This document shows positions 17,450-25,644 of a stretch of DNA of 64,000 bases, piece after piece. The position numbers and the translations under genes are program-made. The notes beneath the pieces were generated by a model. That model searched no databases. It was not told the DNA's origin and worked only from the letters and a program-made list of their open reading frames with translations. This DNA is from Hyphomicrobium sp. (GTDB taxonomy: Bacteria; Pseudomonadota; Alphaproteobacteria; Rhizobiales; Hyphomicrobiaceae). The stretch spans positions 1 through 64,000 of the forward strand of contig JAEUME010000018.1 in assembly GCA_016793445.1 (NCBI GenBank), written 5' to 3'. How positions within the stretch are numbered: the first letter of the stretch is position 1; the number at the start of each line of letters is the position of its first letter.

Positions 17450-17911
17450 CTACGTAAGCCTGGATTGGGGCCTGCTGCTCGCGCGGCGGGCGCTGAGTTC
17501 GTGCTCGACATGGGCAAGATCGTCATCCACGAGCGGCGCGTACTTGTCGCGCATCCGCATGAACTCCTTCTGGACGGTCTCCAACTCCTCGTCGGTCATG
17601 TGATCGAGATCGATGAAGCCGGTGCGGGCGTCTTTCACACCCCGCAGAAGCTCATCGAGCTTGAGTGAGACGATGCGTGCATCTCTGTTCTGGGTGTTCT
17701 GAATTAGAAAGACCATGAGAAACGTGGCGATCGTCGTGCCCGTATTGATCACCAGCTGCCAGGTGTCGGAGAAGTTGCAAAAAGGTCCGCTCACGGCCCA
17801 GATGACGACCACGGACAAGGCGATCAGGAACGCCCAGTATGTCCCCACGGCACGGGCGGTCTTCTCCGCCAGGTCCTGGAATGTGCTGCTTGGCCCGGTT
17901 TGATTGTTCAC
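17450..17911 (-). CDS. Low-affinity iron permease family membrane protein
   Basis: A 153-residue protein with two membrane spans (about 25-46 and 53-70: WAFLIALSVVVIWAVSGPF and NTGTTIATFLMVFLIQNTQNRDA). It belongs to the Fet4-related family of bacterial proteins. The QNTQNRD-A-KLDELLR stretch after span two is characteristic of the family. The C-terminal half is soluble and charged. The start is GTG 17911, with AAAGGAG eight bases upstream. It is convergent with mgtC. Iron transport is assigned only by family name; a cation-stress role fits its neighbour. Confidence 0.82.
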   Translation of the reverse strand: MNNQTGPSSTFQDLAEKTARAVGTYWAFLIALSVVVIWAVSGPFCNFSDTWQLVINTGTTIATFLMVFLIQNTQNRDARIVSLKLDELLRGVKDARTGFIDLDHMTDEELETVQKEFMRMRDKYAPLVDDDLAHVEHELSARRASSRPQSRLT

Positions 17912-18257
17912 GCGCGTGTCTCCTTTTGTGAATGAGCCAAATGGCGGCTGGCGCTCACCGGCTCGTGTGCGCCTTCGGCATTAGGCTGCGCACCGCGCCG
18001 CTTGAGCGGTCTAATGCCTGAACGTGATGCAGGGTTGCCGAGCAGCGCGCATCGGCGCTTCCCTCAGCCCGAAAAAGCGTAAAAGTTGCCCTGCTTTCCA
18101 GGTTCTTGGGACCTCCGGGGTCAAAGGCGGCCTAGCTGCAGCTGCCCACCGCGGGTGCGAAACTATGCCGTCCTGCACTGCGCGCTTTGACGCGCCGGTC
18201 TATCGGCATTGCATCGCGTGGCGGACGACGTATTTTTAGTTTTAGAGTAACTCTAGA
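17912..18257. other. Intergenic stretch between the iron-permease gene and cysG
   Basis: No gene is supported. It would hold the divergent promoters of the permease-like gene and cysG. A dyad at 18243-18255 adjoins the cysG start. No copy of the tRNA-Ser 3' end, which might mark an island border, was found here. Confidence 0.55.
18243..18255. promoter_or_regulatory. Dyad at the cysG start
   Basis: TAGAGT and ACTCTA form a 6-bp inverted repeat around one central base, ending three bases before GTG 18258. Its position would let a bound protein or a small RNA hairpin block translation or transcription of cysG. No known operator consensus is claimed. Confidence 0.3.
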
Positions 18258-19775
18258 GTGCCTTCGCAAATGACACACGAGCCAATCGAGCCTCCATCAC
18301 CTTTGCGCGCGCCCCGGCCAACCCGGGCAAAGCGCATGGAGGCACTCGCCGTGCTTCCGGTGTTCTATAAACTTGCCGGCAGGCGCGCCGTACTCGCAGG
18401 CGGCGGCGAGGGGGCCGCGTGGAAGGCCGAGTTGCTGTCGGCGGCCGGCGCCGACGTCGATGTCTATGCGGGTGAGATTTCCGGCCAGATGCGCGAGGTG
18501 GCAGAGGCGCCGCCCGCAGGAGGCATCCGCCTTATCGAGCGCGATTGGCAGAGCGACGATCTTGCCGGGGCCGCAATCGCGGTCGGCGCGATTACGGACG
18601 CGCAAGAAGGTCTTGCCTTTGCCGATGCCGCGCGCGCGCATGGCGTGCCAGTCAACGTCATCGACCGTCCGGAGCTTTGTCAGTTCCAGTTTGGCTCTAT
18701 CGTCAATCGCTCGCCCTTGGTCGTTGCGATCTCCACCGACGGTAGCGCACCTGTATTTGGCCAAGCGATCCGTTCGCGCATCGAGGCGTGGCTTCCTGAA
18801 GGCTTCAAGCTTTGGGCGCAAGCTGCCAAAGCCTGGCGTAGCCAAGCCGGACGGCTGGGCGCGACGGTCGCCGAGCGCCGGCGTTTCTGGGAATTGTTTA
18901 CGCAAACGGCCCTGAACCGTGCAGAGACGCCGCCCACTGCGCAGGACCTTGAGGATCTGATTACGCAGGCCGCACGCGAGCGCGAGGGCAATCCCGGCGG
19001 CGGCTTTGTGTATCTGGTCGGTGCGGGACCAGGAGATCCCGAGCTTCTAACATTGCGCGCGGTCCGTGCGCTGCGCAGCGCCGATGTCATTCTCTACGAC
19101 GATCTCGTCAGTGACGCGGTAATGGAATTTGCCCGGCGCGAGGCGCGCCGCATCCTCGTAGGTAAGACAGGCTATGGCCCATCGTGCAAGCAGACGCAGA
19201 TCAACGCGCTGATGGTCGAGCTTGCCGGACAGGGCAACCGCGTGGTGCGGCTGAAGTCGGGGGATCCGATGATCTTCGGGAGAGGCGGAGAAGAAGTTGA
19301 CGTTCTGCGCAGCGCAGGAGTTGCCTTCGAGGTCATCCCGGGAATTTCCGCCGTCCAAGCCGCCGCGGCGAGCCTGAACGTGTCGCTCACCCATCGCGAC
19401 CACGCCAAACGCCTGCAACTCGTCACCGGTCATTCGCGCGAGGGCAGATTGCCCGACACGCTCGACTGGCAGGCGCTGGCCGATCAGCACGCCACCACCG
19501 CCGTCTACATGGCGCAGCGGACACTGGGGGAGTTGTCGCAGAAGCTGATTGCCAGCGGCATGCCGCCCGCAACACCGGCGGTGGCAACGTTCAACCTGAC
19601 GCGAGCGGATGCGCGCACCATCGCCGGCACGATCGCTACGTTGCCGGGTCTGTTGCAGAACGATGGGATCAACGGGCCTTGTCTCGTTCTCATCGGAGAG
19701 GTGTTTCGCGCCGCCACATCCGGGCAGGCGCACGCAACGGATCTCTTGGTTAATCCGGGCGGACCGGGCGACTGA
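18258..19775 (+). CDS. cysG: Siroheme synthase (multifunctional)
   Basis: CysG makes siroheme, the cofactor of sulfite and nitrite reductases, in three steps: two SAM-dependent methylations of uroporphyrinogen III, dehydrogenation of precorrin-2, and iron insertion. The 505-residue product has the N-terminal dehydrogenase/ferrochelatase half (VLAGGGEGAAWKAELL near 45-60, NVIDRPELCQFQFGSIV near 135-150). The C-terminal methyltransferase half begins about 254 with VGAGPGDPELLTLRA and includes VRLKSGDPMIFGRGGEE and PGISAVQAAAA. The start is uncertain: GTG 18258, ATG 18270 and ATG 18336 all lack a strong ribosome-binding site. Confidence 0.94.
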   Translation: MPSQMTHEPIEPPSPLRAPRPTRAKRMEALAVLPVFYKLAGRRAVLAGGGEGAAWKAELLSAAGADVDVYAGEISGQMREVAEAPPAGGIRLIERDWQSDDLAGAAIAVGAITDAQEGLAFADAARAHGVPVNVIDRPELCQFQFGSIVNRSPLVVAISTDGSAPVFGQAIRSRIEAWLPEGFKLWAQAAKAWRSQAGRLGATVAERRRFWELFTQTALNRAETPPTAQDLEDLITQAAREREGNPGGGFVYLVGAGPGDPELLTLRAVRALRSADVILYDDLVSDAVMEFARREARRILVGKTGYGPSCKQTQINALMVELAGQGNRVVRLKSGDPMIFGRGGEEVDVLRSAGVAFEVIPGISAVQAAAASLNVSLTHRDHAKRLQLVTGHSREGRLPDTLDWQALADQHATTAVYMAQRTLGELSQKLIASGMPPATPAVATFNLTRADARTIAGTIATLPGLLQNDGINGPCLVLIGEVFRAATSGQAHATDLLVNPGGPGD

Positions 19776-20085
19776 GCGCCCGCGGGCCATTTTCGCCTGT
19801 GAGGAAAGGCACTTAAAGCGGCGCTTTCGGGCAACACTTGCCATTAAAAATTCGCATCGTCCACGCTTATGGACGGGCCAATCGCAAACCCGGCGCCGCT
19901 TGGGTTGCCATCGGGGTTTGGCTATAGTTGTCTGCGATCGGTTATGGGGGCTATGAGCGGTAGGTAGGAGCAGGCTGGCGGCGTGCGGAGCACACCGGCA
20001 AGCGGGGGTGAACGTCCGCCGAGGGAGCACGTCCGGACTTGCGGAGCCTGGACCTGCGAAGGGCGCGTTGGGAGTGACAGTTCGC
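19776..20085. other. Intergenic stretch before the BON/OmpA gene
   Basis: No gene. It holds a small hairpin (CGTCCA 19858-19863 with TGGACG 19870-19875) and a candidate promoter at 19900-19928. Confidence 0.5.
19900..19928 (+). promoter_or_regulatory. Candidate promoter of the BON/OmpA module
   Basis: TTGGGT (19900-19905) and TATAGT (19923-19928) are 17 bases apart. The -10 box is five of six to consensus, the -35 box weaker. Transcription would leave a leader of about 150 bases before ATG 20086. Confidence 0.35.
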
Positions 20086-22236
20086 ATGCGGTGCAATCCG
20101 TCCTACTGGCTGCTGGGATTGATCCCCATTGCGTTGCTGAGCTGGCTTGCCGTTCAGTTCGAGCATGAAGGGATCGAGGCCGACCTGGGGCGGCGCGCGC
20201 AAGAGTCGCTTGCCCGCAAGGGTATGAGTTGGGCGGTTCCGATTTTTGCCGGACGTGATGGCGCTTTGACGGGACGCGCCAACGACGACAGCGAACCTGA
20301 GCGCGCCATTGGCGCCATGCGTGACACCTGGGGCGTGCGCACGGTCATCAATCGCTCCGCGCTGCTTGAGCAGATTGACCACTATCTGTGGTCGGCATCC
20401 TGGCGCGATGGCAAGGTTGTGCTGTCAGGCTATGCGCCCAACGAGGAAACGCGCGGGGAGGTCTTGGCCTTGGCGCGCGCTCGTTTTCCAAAGGCGGACG
20501 TCGTCGACGAAATGAAGATGGCGCGCGGCGCGCCTGAGAAGGCTCCGTGGCTGAACGGCATCTCGTTCGGCCTCCAGCAGCTTGCGCAGTTGAAGCGCGG
20601 CACGATCGACATGGAGTTGCTCGATATGTCGATTGCGGGCGAAGCGCCCACGCCTGCAATCTATAAAGGCGTGCGTGGCGCGTTGCTGAAGATGCCGGAC
20701 GGCGTCAAGCTTGCGTCCGAAAAGATCACGCCTCCCATCGCCAATCCGTTCGTGTGGAGCGCGCAGAACACAAACGCGCGGCTTATCATGGGCGGATATG
20801 TGCCCAACGAGCGGCTGCGCGAGCAACTCTTCGCGCAAGCCAAGGCCTTGTTCCCCCGTTCGGCGCTGGTCGATCGCACGGAGATCGCCGATGGCGCGCC
20901 TGACGGCTGGGCGCGTGCGGCTGAAACAGCGCTTGCGCAACTTGCAAATCTCAAGTCGGGTACGGCCGACATCAAAATGCGCGACATGAACTTCCAGGGC
21001 GAGGCGGCGGATGCGGCAACGGCCAGCAACGTGCGCAAGGCGCTGCGCCTGGACGTGCCGCGCAGCTTCAAGCTCACCGAGCAGATCCGCTATCCCGAAC
21101 AGCAGGCGCCGGCAGGACCCGGAAACTACCTGATGGCGATCGCGGCCGACGGTTCGGCTGTGGAGGTGAGCGGCTATATTCCCAATGAGCAGGCCCGTGC
21201 GGCGCTGATCGAACTCGTCAAGGCACGCTATCCGGGCCGTCCCGTCACCGACAAGCTACAGATCATGCAGGGCGCGCCCGAAGGCTGGCAGGAATGCATC
21301 GTCGCCGGGCTCAACGCGTTGCCACGCCTCAAGGCGGGCCGCGCGCTGCTCAACGATCGAAAGCTGCTGGTGTCCGGTACGACCGACGACTTCGCGGTAG
21401 CTCAAGGCGTACCCGCCGATGTGAAGGCCGGCGCTGGGCAATCGTGCCAGACAAGCACCGACATCAAGTTTACGGGGCAGATTAACAGGGATCTGTCGTG
21501 GCATGCCGATCATGGCCGTGATGGTTCGCTGCTGCTGGCGGGGGACATCCCGGACGAGGCCAGCCGCTCGATCCTCATGAGCGCGGCGCAGAAGTTGTTT
21601 CCGAACGCAAAGATTACGGATCAGATGCGCGTGGTCGCGTCTCCGATGGAGCCGTGGAACAAGGTCGCGGTGCGCGGCCTTGAGCAACTGTCCCGTCTGA
21701 TGCGCGGCAGCGTCTCGCTCGTCAAGACGCAGCTTTCGTTGGTCGGGGCTACCGACAGCCGGGATCTCGCGCAAGACGTGCACGTCGCTCTGCAACACGA
21801 ACTGCCGGCAGGCTTCACGACTGCCGATAAAATCGACGTGGTGCGCAAAATCGAGATCATCGCGGAGGCCGACCGTTGCCAGGATCTGATGCGGCAGACG
21901 GCGGCGGGCGGCGTCATCAACTTCGATCGCGCCAAGGCGGATTTGACGGCAGACAGCTCCGATACCCTCAGTGCATTGGCCGAAGTCGCTAACGCTTGCC
22001 CCAAGTTCAGCATCGAGATCGAAGGGCATACGGATTCGGAAGGTACCGACGAGCGCAATCAGCGGCTTTCGAACCGGCGCGCGCAAGCGGTGGCTGACTT
22101 CCTGGTGCGGGCGGGTGTCGACCGCAACCGCCTCACGGCGGTTGGCTATGGCGCGAGCCACCCGGTCGCCGACAACAATACCGCCGAAGGCCGCGCCCGC
22201 AACCGGCGCATCGAGTTCACCGTCAGGAGCAAATAG
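20086..22236 (+). CDS. Membrane-anchored BON-repeat protein with C-terminal OmpA domain
   Basis: A 716-residue protein. One N-terminal hydrophobic segment (about 7-24) lacks an obvious cleavage site, so it is likely an inner-membrane anchor with the rest in the periplasm. Four BON-like repeats of about 125 residues follow, each marked by GY-x-PNE or similar (near 115, 235, 361, 484) then an Arg/Lys-rich helix and GAP-xx-W. The C-terminal OmpA domain (about 608-715) has IEIEGHTDSEGTDERNQ-LS-RRA, the peptidoglycan-binding signature. The layout recalls mycobacterial ArfA/OmpATb but is longer. It heads a three-gene unit with a 33-residue membrane peptide and a helix-hairpin-helix-like protein. 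GTG 20074 is an alternative start. Confidence 0.82.
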   Translation: MRCNPSYWLLGLIPIALLSWLAVQFEHEGIEADLGRRAQESLARKGMSWAVPIFAGRDGALTGRANDDSEPERAIGAMRDTWGVRTVINRSALLEQIDHYLWSASWRDGKVVLSGYAPNEETRGEVLALARARFPKADVVDEMKMARGAPEKAPWLNGISFGLQQLAQLKRGTIDMELLDMSIAGEAPTPAIYKGVRGALLKMPDGVKLASEKITPPIANPFVWSAQNTNARLIMGGYVPNERLREQLFAQAKALFPRSALVDRTEIADGAPDGWARAAETALAQLANLKSGTADIKMRDMNFQGEAADAATASNVRKALRLDVPRSFKLTEQIRYPEQQAPAGPGNYLMAIAADGSAVEVSGYIPNEQARAALIELVKARYPGRPVTDKLQIMQGAPEGWQECIVAGLNALPRLKAGRALLNDRKLLVSGTTDDFAVAQGVPADVKAGAGQSCQTSTDIKFTGQINRDLSWHADHGRDGSLLLAGDIPDEASRSILMSAAQKLFPNAKITDQMRVVASPMEPWNKVAVRGLEQLSRLMRGSVSLVKTQLSLVGATDSRDLAQDVHVALQHELPAGFTTADKIDVVRKIEIIAEADRCQDLMRQTAAGGVINFDRAKADLTADSSDTLSALAEVANACPKFSIEIEGHTDSEGTDERNQRLSNRRAQAVADFLVRAGVDRNRLTAVGYGASHPVADNNTAEGRARNRRIEFTVRSK

Positions 22237-22241
22237 GCGAC

Positions 22242-22343
22242 ATGGATTATCTGTTCTTACGGCTCATCTGGTGGATCCTGCTGGCGTTCGTCCTGGGCCT
22301 TGCAGCAGGTTGGATCTCGTGCGGACGCGAGGAGGAGCACTGA
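22242..22343 (+). CDS. 33-residue single-span membrane peptide
   Basis: This tiny frame starts five bases after the BON/OmpA stop, behind AGGCGAC. It encodes one clean membrane helix (LIWWILLAFVLGLAAGWISC) with a charged tail CGREEEH. Its coupling to the upstream stop and its hydrophobic design argue that it is real. Such a peptide could be a subunit or stabiliser of the neighbouring envelope proteins, much as ArfB is beside ArfA in mycobacteria. The cysteine at the membrane border is notable. Confidence 0.72.
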   Translation: MDYLFLRLIWWILLAFVLGLAAGWISCGREEEH

Positions 22344-22398
22344 TGCGGCCTCGAACGCGCGTAGTGCGTATGGCCACGGGCAGTGGAGTTGACCGCTC

Positions 22399-24582
22399 AT
22401 GACCTATTTGCTGCTCCAGACCTTTCTGCTTCTGCTGGCGAGCTATTTCGCCGGCGCATTCGTGGCGTGCCTGATCAAGCGCACGTTTAACGCGCCGCGC
22501 GCCGCCTATGCCGCACCTGAACCGGTTCAAGTACCGGTTCAAGTTCAGCCGCTGCCCGCGCCCATTCCTGCGCGCACGCCCGCGCCGCCGCCGAAATTCA
22601 AGTCGCGCGACTACGAGCTTGTGCAGCCGAAGATCGACATTCTTCCCCGCCCCGAACCGCGCCCGGCTCCTGCGATGCTGGACCCGGCGCGCTTCGAGCG
22701 CACACTTGAAAACGCCGTTCTTCCTGACACGACGCCGCGCAAGATGATCGTGGAAATACGGCCGCAGGTGTTGAAGCCGGTGACCGCGCGCGGTCCGGGC
22801 GCGGATAAGGCGCCGCCCAAGCCTGCGCCAACTCCCGCACCATCAGCATCCAAACCTGCGCCAACCCCAGCACCGTCTGCGTCCAAGCCCGTGCCTGCTC
22901 CACCACCAGCGGCGACGCCAGCACCAACTCCGGCACCGGCGTCAGCGCCGGCACCCGTTCGCGCTCCATCGCCCGTTGCCGCGCCAGCGCCAGCGCCCGT
23001 GCAGACGTCCACACCGGTCGTGGCCAAGAGTCAGCCGTCTCCGCCTCCTGCTCCGGCTGCGACGATTATCGGTGCAGCCGCATCGGCAACGGCCTCGGCT
23101 GCGGCTGCGGCCGTCGCGGCGGCCAAGGCTGCGGTCGATGCCTTGAAGCCGGCTCCGGCGCCCGCGGGCCCGCCCGCGGATACCCCCAAGCCTGCCGAGC
23201 GGGCCCAAGGCGCACCTCCAGTGACGCCGTCAAGCGCACCTCAGTCCAGCGTACCTCAGTCCAGCGTACCGGCTGTGGGGTCCGCAAAGACGCCGCCCCC
23301 TGCCGCCACATCGGCGGCCGCGACAGTGCCACCCTCACCGGCAAATCCGCCTGCGCCTGCGCCAGCTCCCACGCCTGCGGTCACGGGTGGTGACGATTTC
23401 CTGCGCATTCGCGCGATCGACGAAGCGCTGACCCAGCGTCTGCATGGGCTCGGCATCAAGACGTTCGAGGACATGGCGCGCTGGACGCCGGCCGATGCCG
23501 AACGCGTCGGCAAGGACTTGGGAATTGGCGGACGCATCGAACGCGAACAGTGGATCGAGCAGGCGCAAATTCTCGCCAAGGGCGGGGAGACGTACTACTC
23601 GCGCAACCGCGCCGCGCTCTTGCAGCAGCAGGCCCGTAGCAAATCATCCCCACCTGTCGCTGCCGTATCGGTCGAAAATACGCCCGTGTCCCCCGCGCCA
23701 TCCTCACAACAGCCAAGCGCGACCGCCACGCCTCAATCGCCTGCATCCTCATCGCCTCCCCCGGCGGGTGGCCTGAGTGCTGCGGCGGCTGCTGCGGCAG
23801 CTGCAGCCGCGACTTTGACGAGCAAGCCCGATCCAATCGAGGCGGCGAGCGTCGCTCCACCGCAAGCGCCAGATGCACCGCCGGTGGCACAAAAACCTGC
23901 CGAGCCGCCAAGGCCGGCAGAGCCGCCACGCGCGCCGTCGCCCGCACCGGTCGCATCGGCACCGCCCTCCGCGCCCGCACCTTCACAAGCGGCTTCACCC
24001 TCACAACCGGCCTCGCAGACGGCGACCGAAGCGCCAGCGGCAGGTGCGCCTGCCGGGCAGCGTTCTGTTGCCGAAATGGCGGCTGCTGCGGCCGCAGCCA
24101 TGGCGGCGGCGTCTGCCAGTGTCACGCGCGGCATGCGACCGATCGAGCCGATCTCACCGCTCTCCAAGGTGGACCCCAACATCTTGCGCCCCGCGCGCCT
24201 CGCCGATGCCCTCAAGGAAAAGGAGGCCAAGGGCCTGGAAGGCAAGGAGCACGATGAGAAGGGTACATACGATGGCTTGCGTTCGGTGCGGTCGGACGCC
24301 TTGTTAAGCGATCGCGCGCCGGAAGAGTTCGATGACCTGAAGCGCATTCGCGGCATTGGCGTATTGATCGAGAAACGCCTCAACGCGCTGGGCGTCGCGT
24401 CCTACGAGCAGATCGCAAACTGGACCGCCGCCGACATCGAGCGTATCAGCGAGCAACTCGATTTCAAAGGCCGCATCGAGCGGGAGAACTGGGTCGAGCA
24501 GGCGCGCATTCTGGCGAGCGGCGGACATACGGAGTTCTCGCGCCGGGTCGACAAGGGCGATGTGGAGACCAGCAAGAGCTGA
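22399..24582 (+). CDS. Membrane-anchored Pro/Ala-rich protein with two helix-hairpin-helix-like domains
   Basis: The 727-residue product has one N-terminal membrane span (TYLLLQTFLLLLASYFAGAFVACLI), then a very long Pro/Ala linker broken by two homologous globular domains near 330-400 and 635-715. The first has LRIRAIDEALTQRLHGLGI and the second LKRIRGIGVLIEKRLNALGV. Each continues as TFEDMARWTPAD or SYEQIANWTAAD, then GRIERE-W-EQA-ILA-GG. This matches the helix-hairpin-helix domain labelled as flap-endonuclease-like or 'predicted 5' nuclease', often found at the C-terminus of membrane proteins. Only the second copy keeps the full RIRGIG hairpin. Whether it binds DNA or protein is unknown. 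Confidence 0.82.
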   Translation: MTYLLLQTFLLLLASYFAGAFVACLIKRTFNAPRAAYAAPEPVQVPVQVQPLPAPIPARTPAPPPKFKSRDYELVQPKIDILPRPEPRPAPAMLDPARFERTLENAVLPDTTPRKMIVEIRPQVLKPVTARGPGADKAPPKPAPTPAPSASKPAPTPAPSASKPVPAPPPAATPAPTPAPASAPAPVRAPSPVAAPAPAPVQTSTPVVAKSQPSPPPAPAATIIGAAASATASAAAAAVAAAKAAVDALKPAPAPAGPPADTPKPAERAQGAPPVTPSSAPQSSVPQSSVPAVGSAKTPPPAATSAAATVPPSPANPPAPAPAPTPAVTGGDDFLRIRAIDEALTQRLHGLGIKTFEDMARWTPADAERVGKDLGIGGRIEREQWIEQAQILAKGGETYYSRNRAALLQQQARSKSSPPVAAVSVENTPVSPAPSSQQPSATATPQSPASSSPPPAGGLSAAAAAAAAAAATLTSKPDPIEAASVAPPQAPDAPPVAQKPAEPPRPAEPPRAPSPAPVASAPPSAPAPSQAASPSQPASQTATEAPAAGAPAGQRSVAEMAAAAAAAMAAASASVTRGMRPIEPISPLSKVDPNILRPARLADALKEKEAKGLEGKEHDEKGTYDGLRSVRSDALLSDRAPEEFDDLKRIRGIGVLIEKRLNALGVASYEQIANWTAADIERISEQLDFKGRIERENWVEQARILASGGHTEFSRRVDKGDVETSKS
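22813..22890 (+). repeat. In-frame tandem repeat in the Pro/Ala linker
   Basis: The unit encoding PAPTPAPSASK occurs twice in tandem. A shorter duplicated unit, SVPQS, is at about 23240-23272. These are low-complexity expansions of the linker and keep the frame. Confidence 0.65.
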
Positions 24583-24613
24583 GCGCGCAGCCTCACACCA
24601 GTCCGCAACCTTC

Positions 24614-25528
24614 TCAGGCTGCGGCAGGGGTACGGGCGTGGCGTGCGGCGTCGGTTCTGGCGAAGAAGGCAGTAATCGCGGCAATGGTGGGCGTATCCCA
24701 CAGCAAAGGCGCGTGACCCTCGTTGGGCACCGTGTGTGACGTGCAGTCGGGGAGACGCCGTGTCATTTCATCAACCGTGGCCTGCGACAGCAGATCGGAG
24801 TTTGAGCCGCGCAGGACGAGAACAGGCGCGTTCTTGAGCGCGGCGAACTGCGGCCACAGTTGCGGCATCGGGCCATCCAGCATGGAAAAGCCCTTGGCGA
24901 TCTTGGCGTCGTAGCCTGCCACGGGCCGTCCGTTCTTCTCGTTGAAGAGTTGACGGGCGAAGGTTTCAGCGTCGGCTTGCGTCAAGTTCGGGAAATCGCG
25001 CGTGACGACATCGCGCACGATGCGCGCCGCATCGCTCCAGGATTTGGGCAGCGGCGTGCGTCCCACATAGCCTGCGATGCGCATCAGGCCTTGCGTCTCG
25101 ATCACGGGACCGATGTCGTTCAAAACAGCGGCGCCGATGCGGGCCGGCTGGGCTGCCGCCATCACCATGGTGATCAGTCCGCCACGCGACGTCCCGATGA
25201 TGCCGCAATCCGTCAGCTCCATCATCATCATGAAGTCGAGCACATCCTGCATCTCGTTGGGAACGGTGTAGTTCTTCCAGTCGCGGTCGTGCTCGGAGAG
25301 GCCGCGCCCGCGTGTGTCGAGTGTATAGACGTTGCGCGGGGCGGCTGCATCGGAGGCGAGCGCGGTAGCAACGCGGTGAAAGTCGCGGCTGTTGCGCGTC
25401 AGGCCCGCGAGGCACAATACGGGGCGTGTCTTGCAGGCTCGCGCAGCGGGATAGTGGCGCGCGTAAAGCCGCAAGCCATCGCGCACGGTAAAGTAGATGT
25501 CCTTGAAGGGGACGGGGGCGTCGCTCAT
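24614..25528 (-). CDS. Alpha/beta hydrolase
   Basis: A 304-residue alpha/beta-fold hydrolase without a signal peptide. The oxyanion segment LCLAGLTRNSRDF precedes DTRGRGLSEHD. The nucleophile elbow is IGTSRGG with the serine near residue 115. The catalytic acid is likely in VLRGSNSDLLS and the histidine in NEGHAPLLW. The sequence resembles esterases and C-C bond hydrolases of the broad alpha/beta hydrolase family; the substrate cannot be told. ATG 25528 is the start. It is convergent with the helix-hairpin-helix gene. Confidence 0.9.
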   Translation of the reverse strand: MSDAPVPFKDIYFTVRDGLRLYARHYPAARACKTRPVLCLAGLTRNSRDFHRVATALASDAAAPRNVYTLDTRGRGLSEHDRDWKNYTVPNEMQDVLDFMMMMELTDCGIIGTSRGGLITMVMAAAQPARIGAAVLNDIGPVIETQGLMRIAGYVGRTPLPKSWSDAARIVRDVVTRDFPNLTQADAETFARQLFNEKNGRPVAGYDAKIAKGFSMLDGPMPQLWPQFAALKNAPVLVLRGSNSDLLSQATVDEMTRRLPDCTSHTVPNEGHAPLLWDTPTIAAITAFFARTDAARHARTPAAA

Positions 25529-25644
25529 CGTCCGGCTGATCCTTCGCGTTGCGATTCGTCTGGTTCCTGGAGCCGCATTATAGCGCGCCGGGACGAAGAT
25601 ACCCCGACCGCGTTACGGAAAGTCGCGCTGGGGTGCGAAGGCTT

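Noticed and set aside
10316..18257. Integrated element with att sites at tRNA-Ser
   Set aside because: No integrase gene and no second copy of the tRNA 3' end were found within the module or its right flank.
22813..23275. CRISPR-like or minisatellite array
   Set aside because: The repeats are in-frame, very short and encode the Pro/Ala linker; no regular spacers exist.
23733..24383. Ala/Gly-rich minus-strand frame opposite the Pro/Ala linker
   Set aside because: Low-complexity complement of a Pro/Ala-coding sequence.
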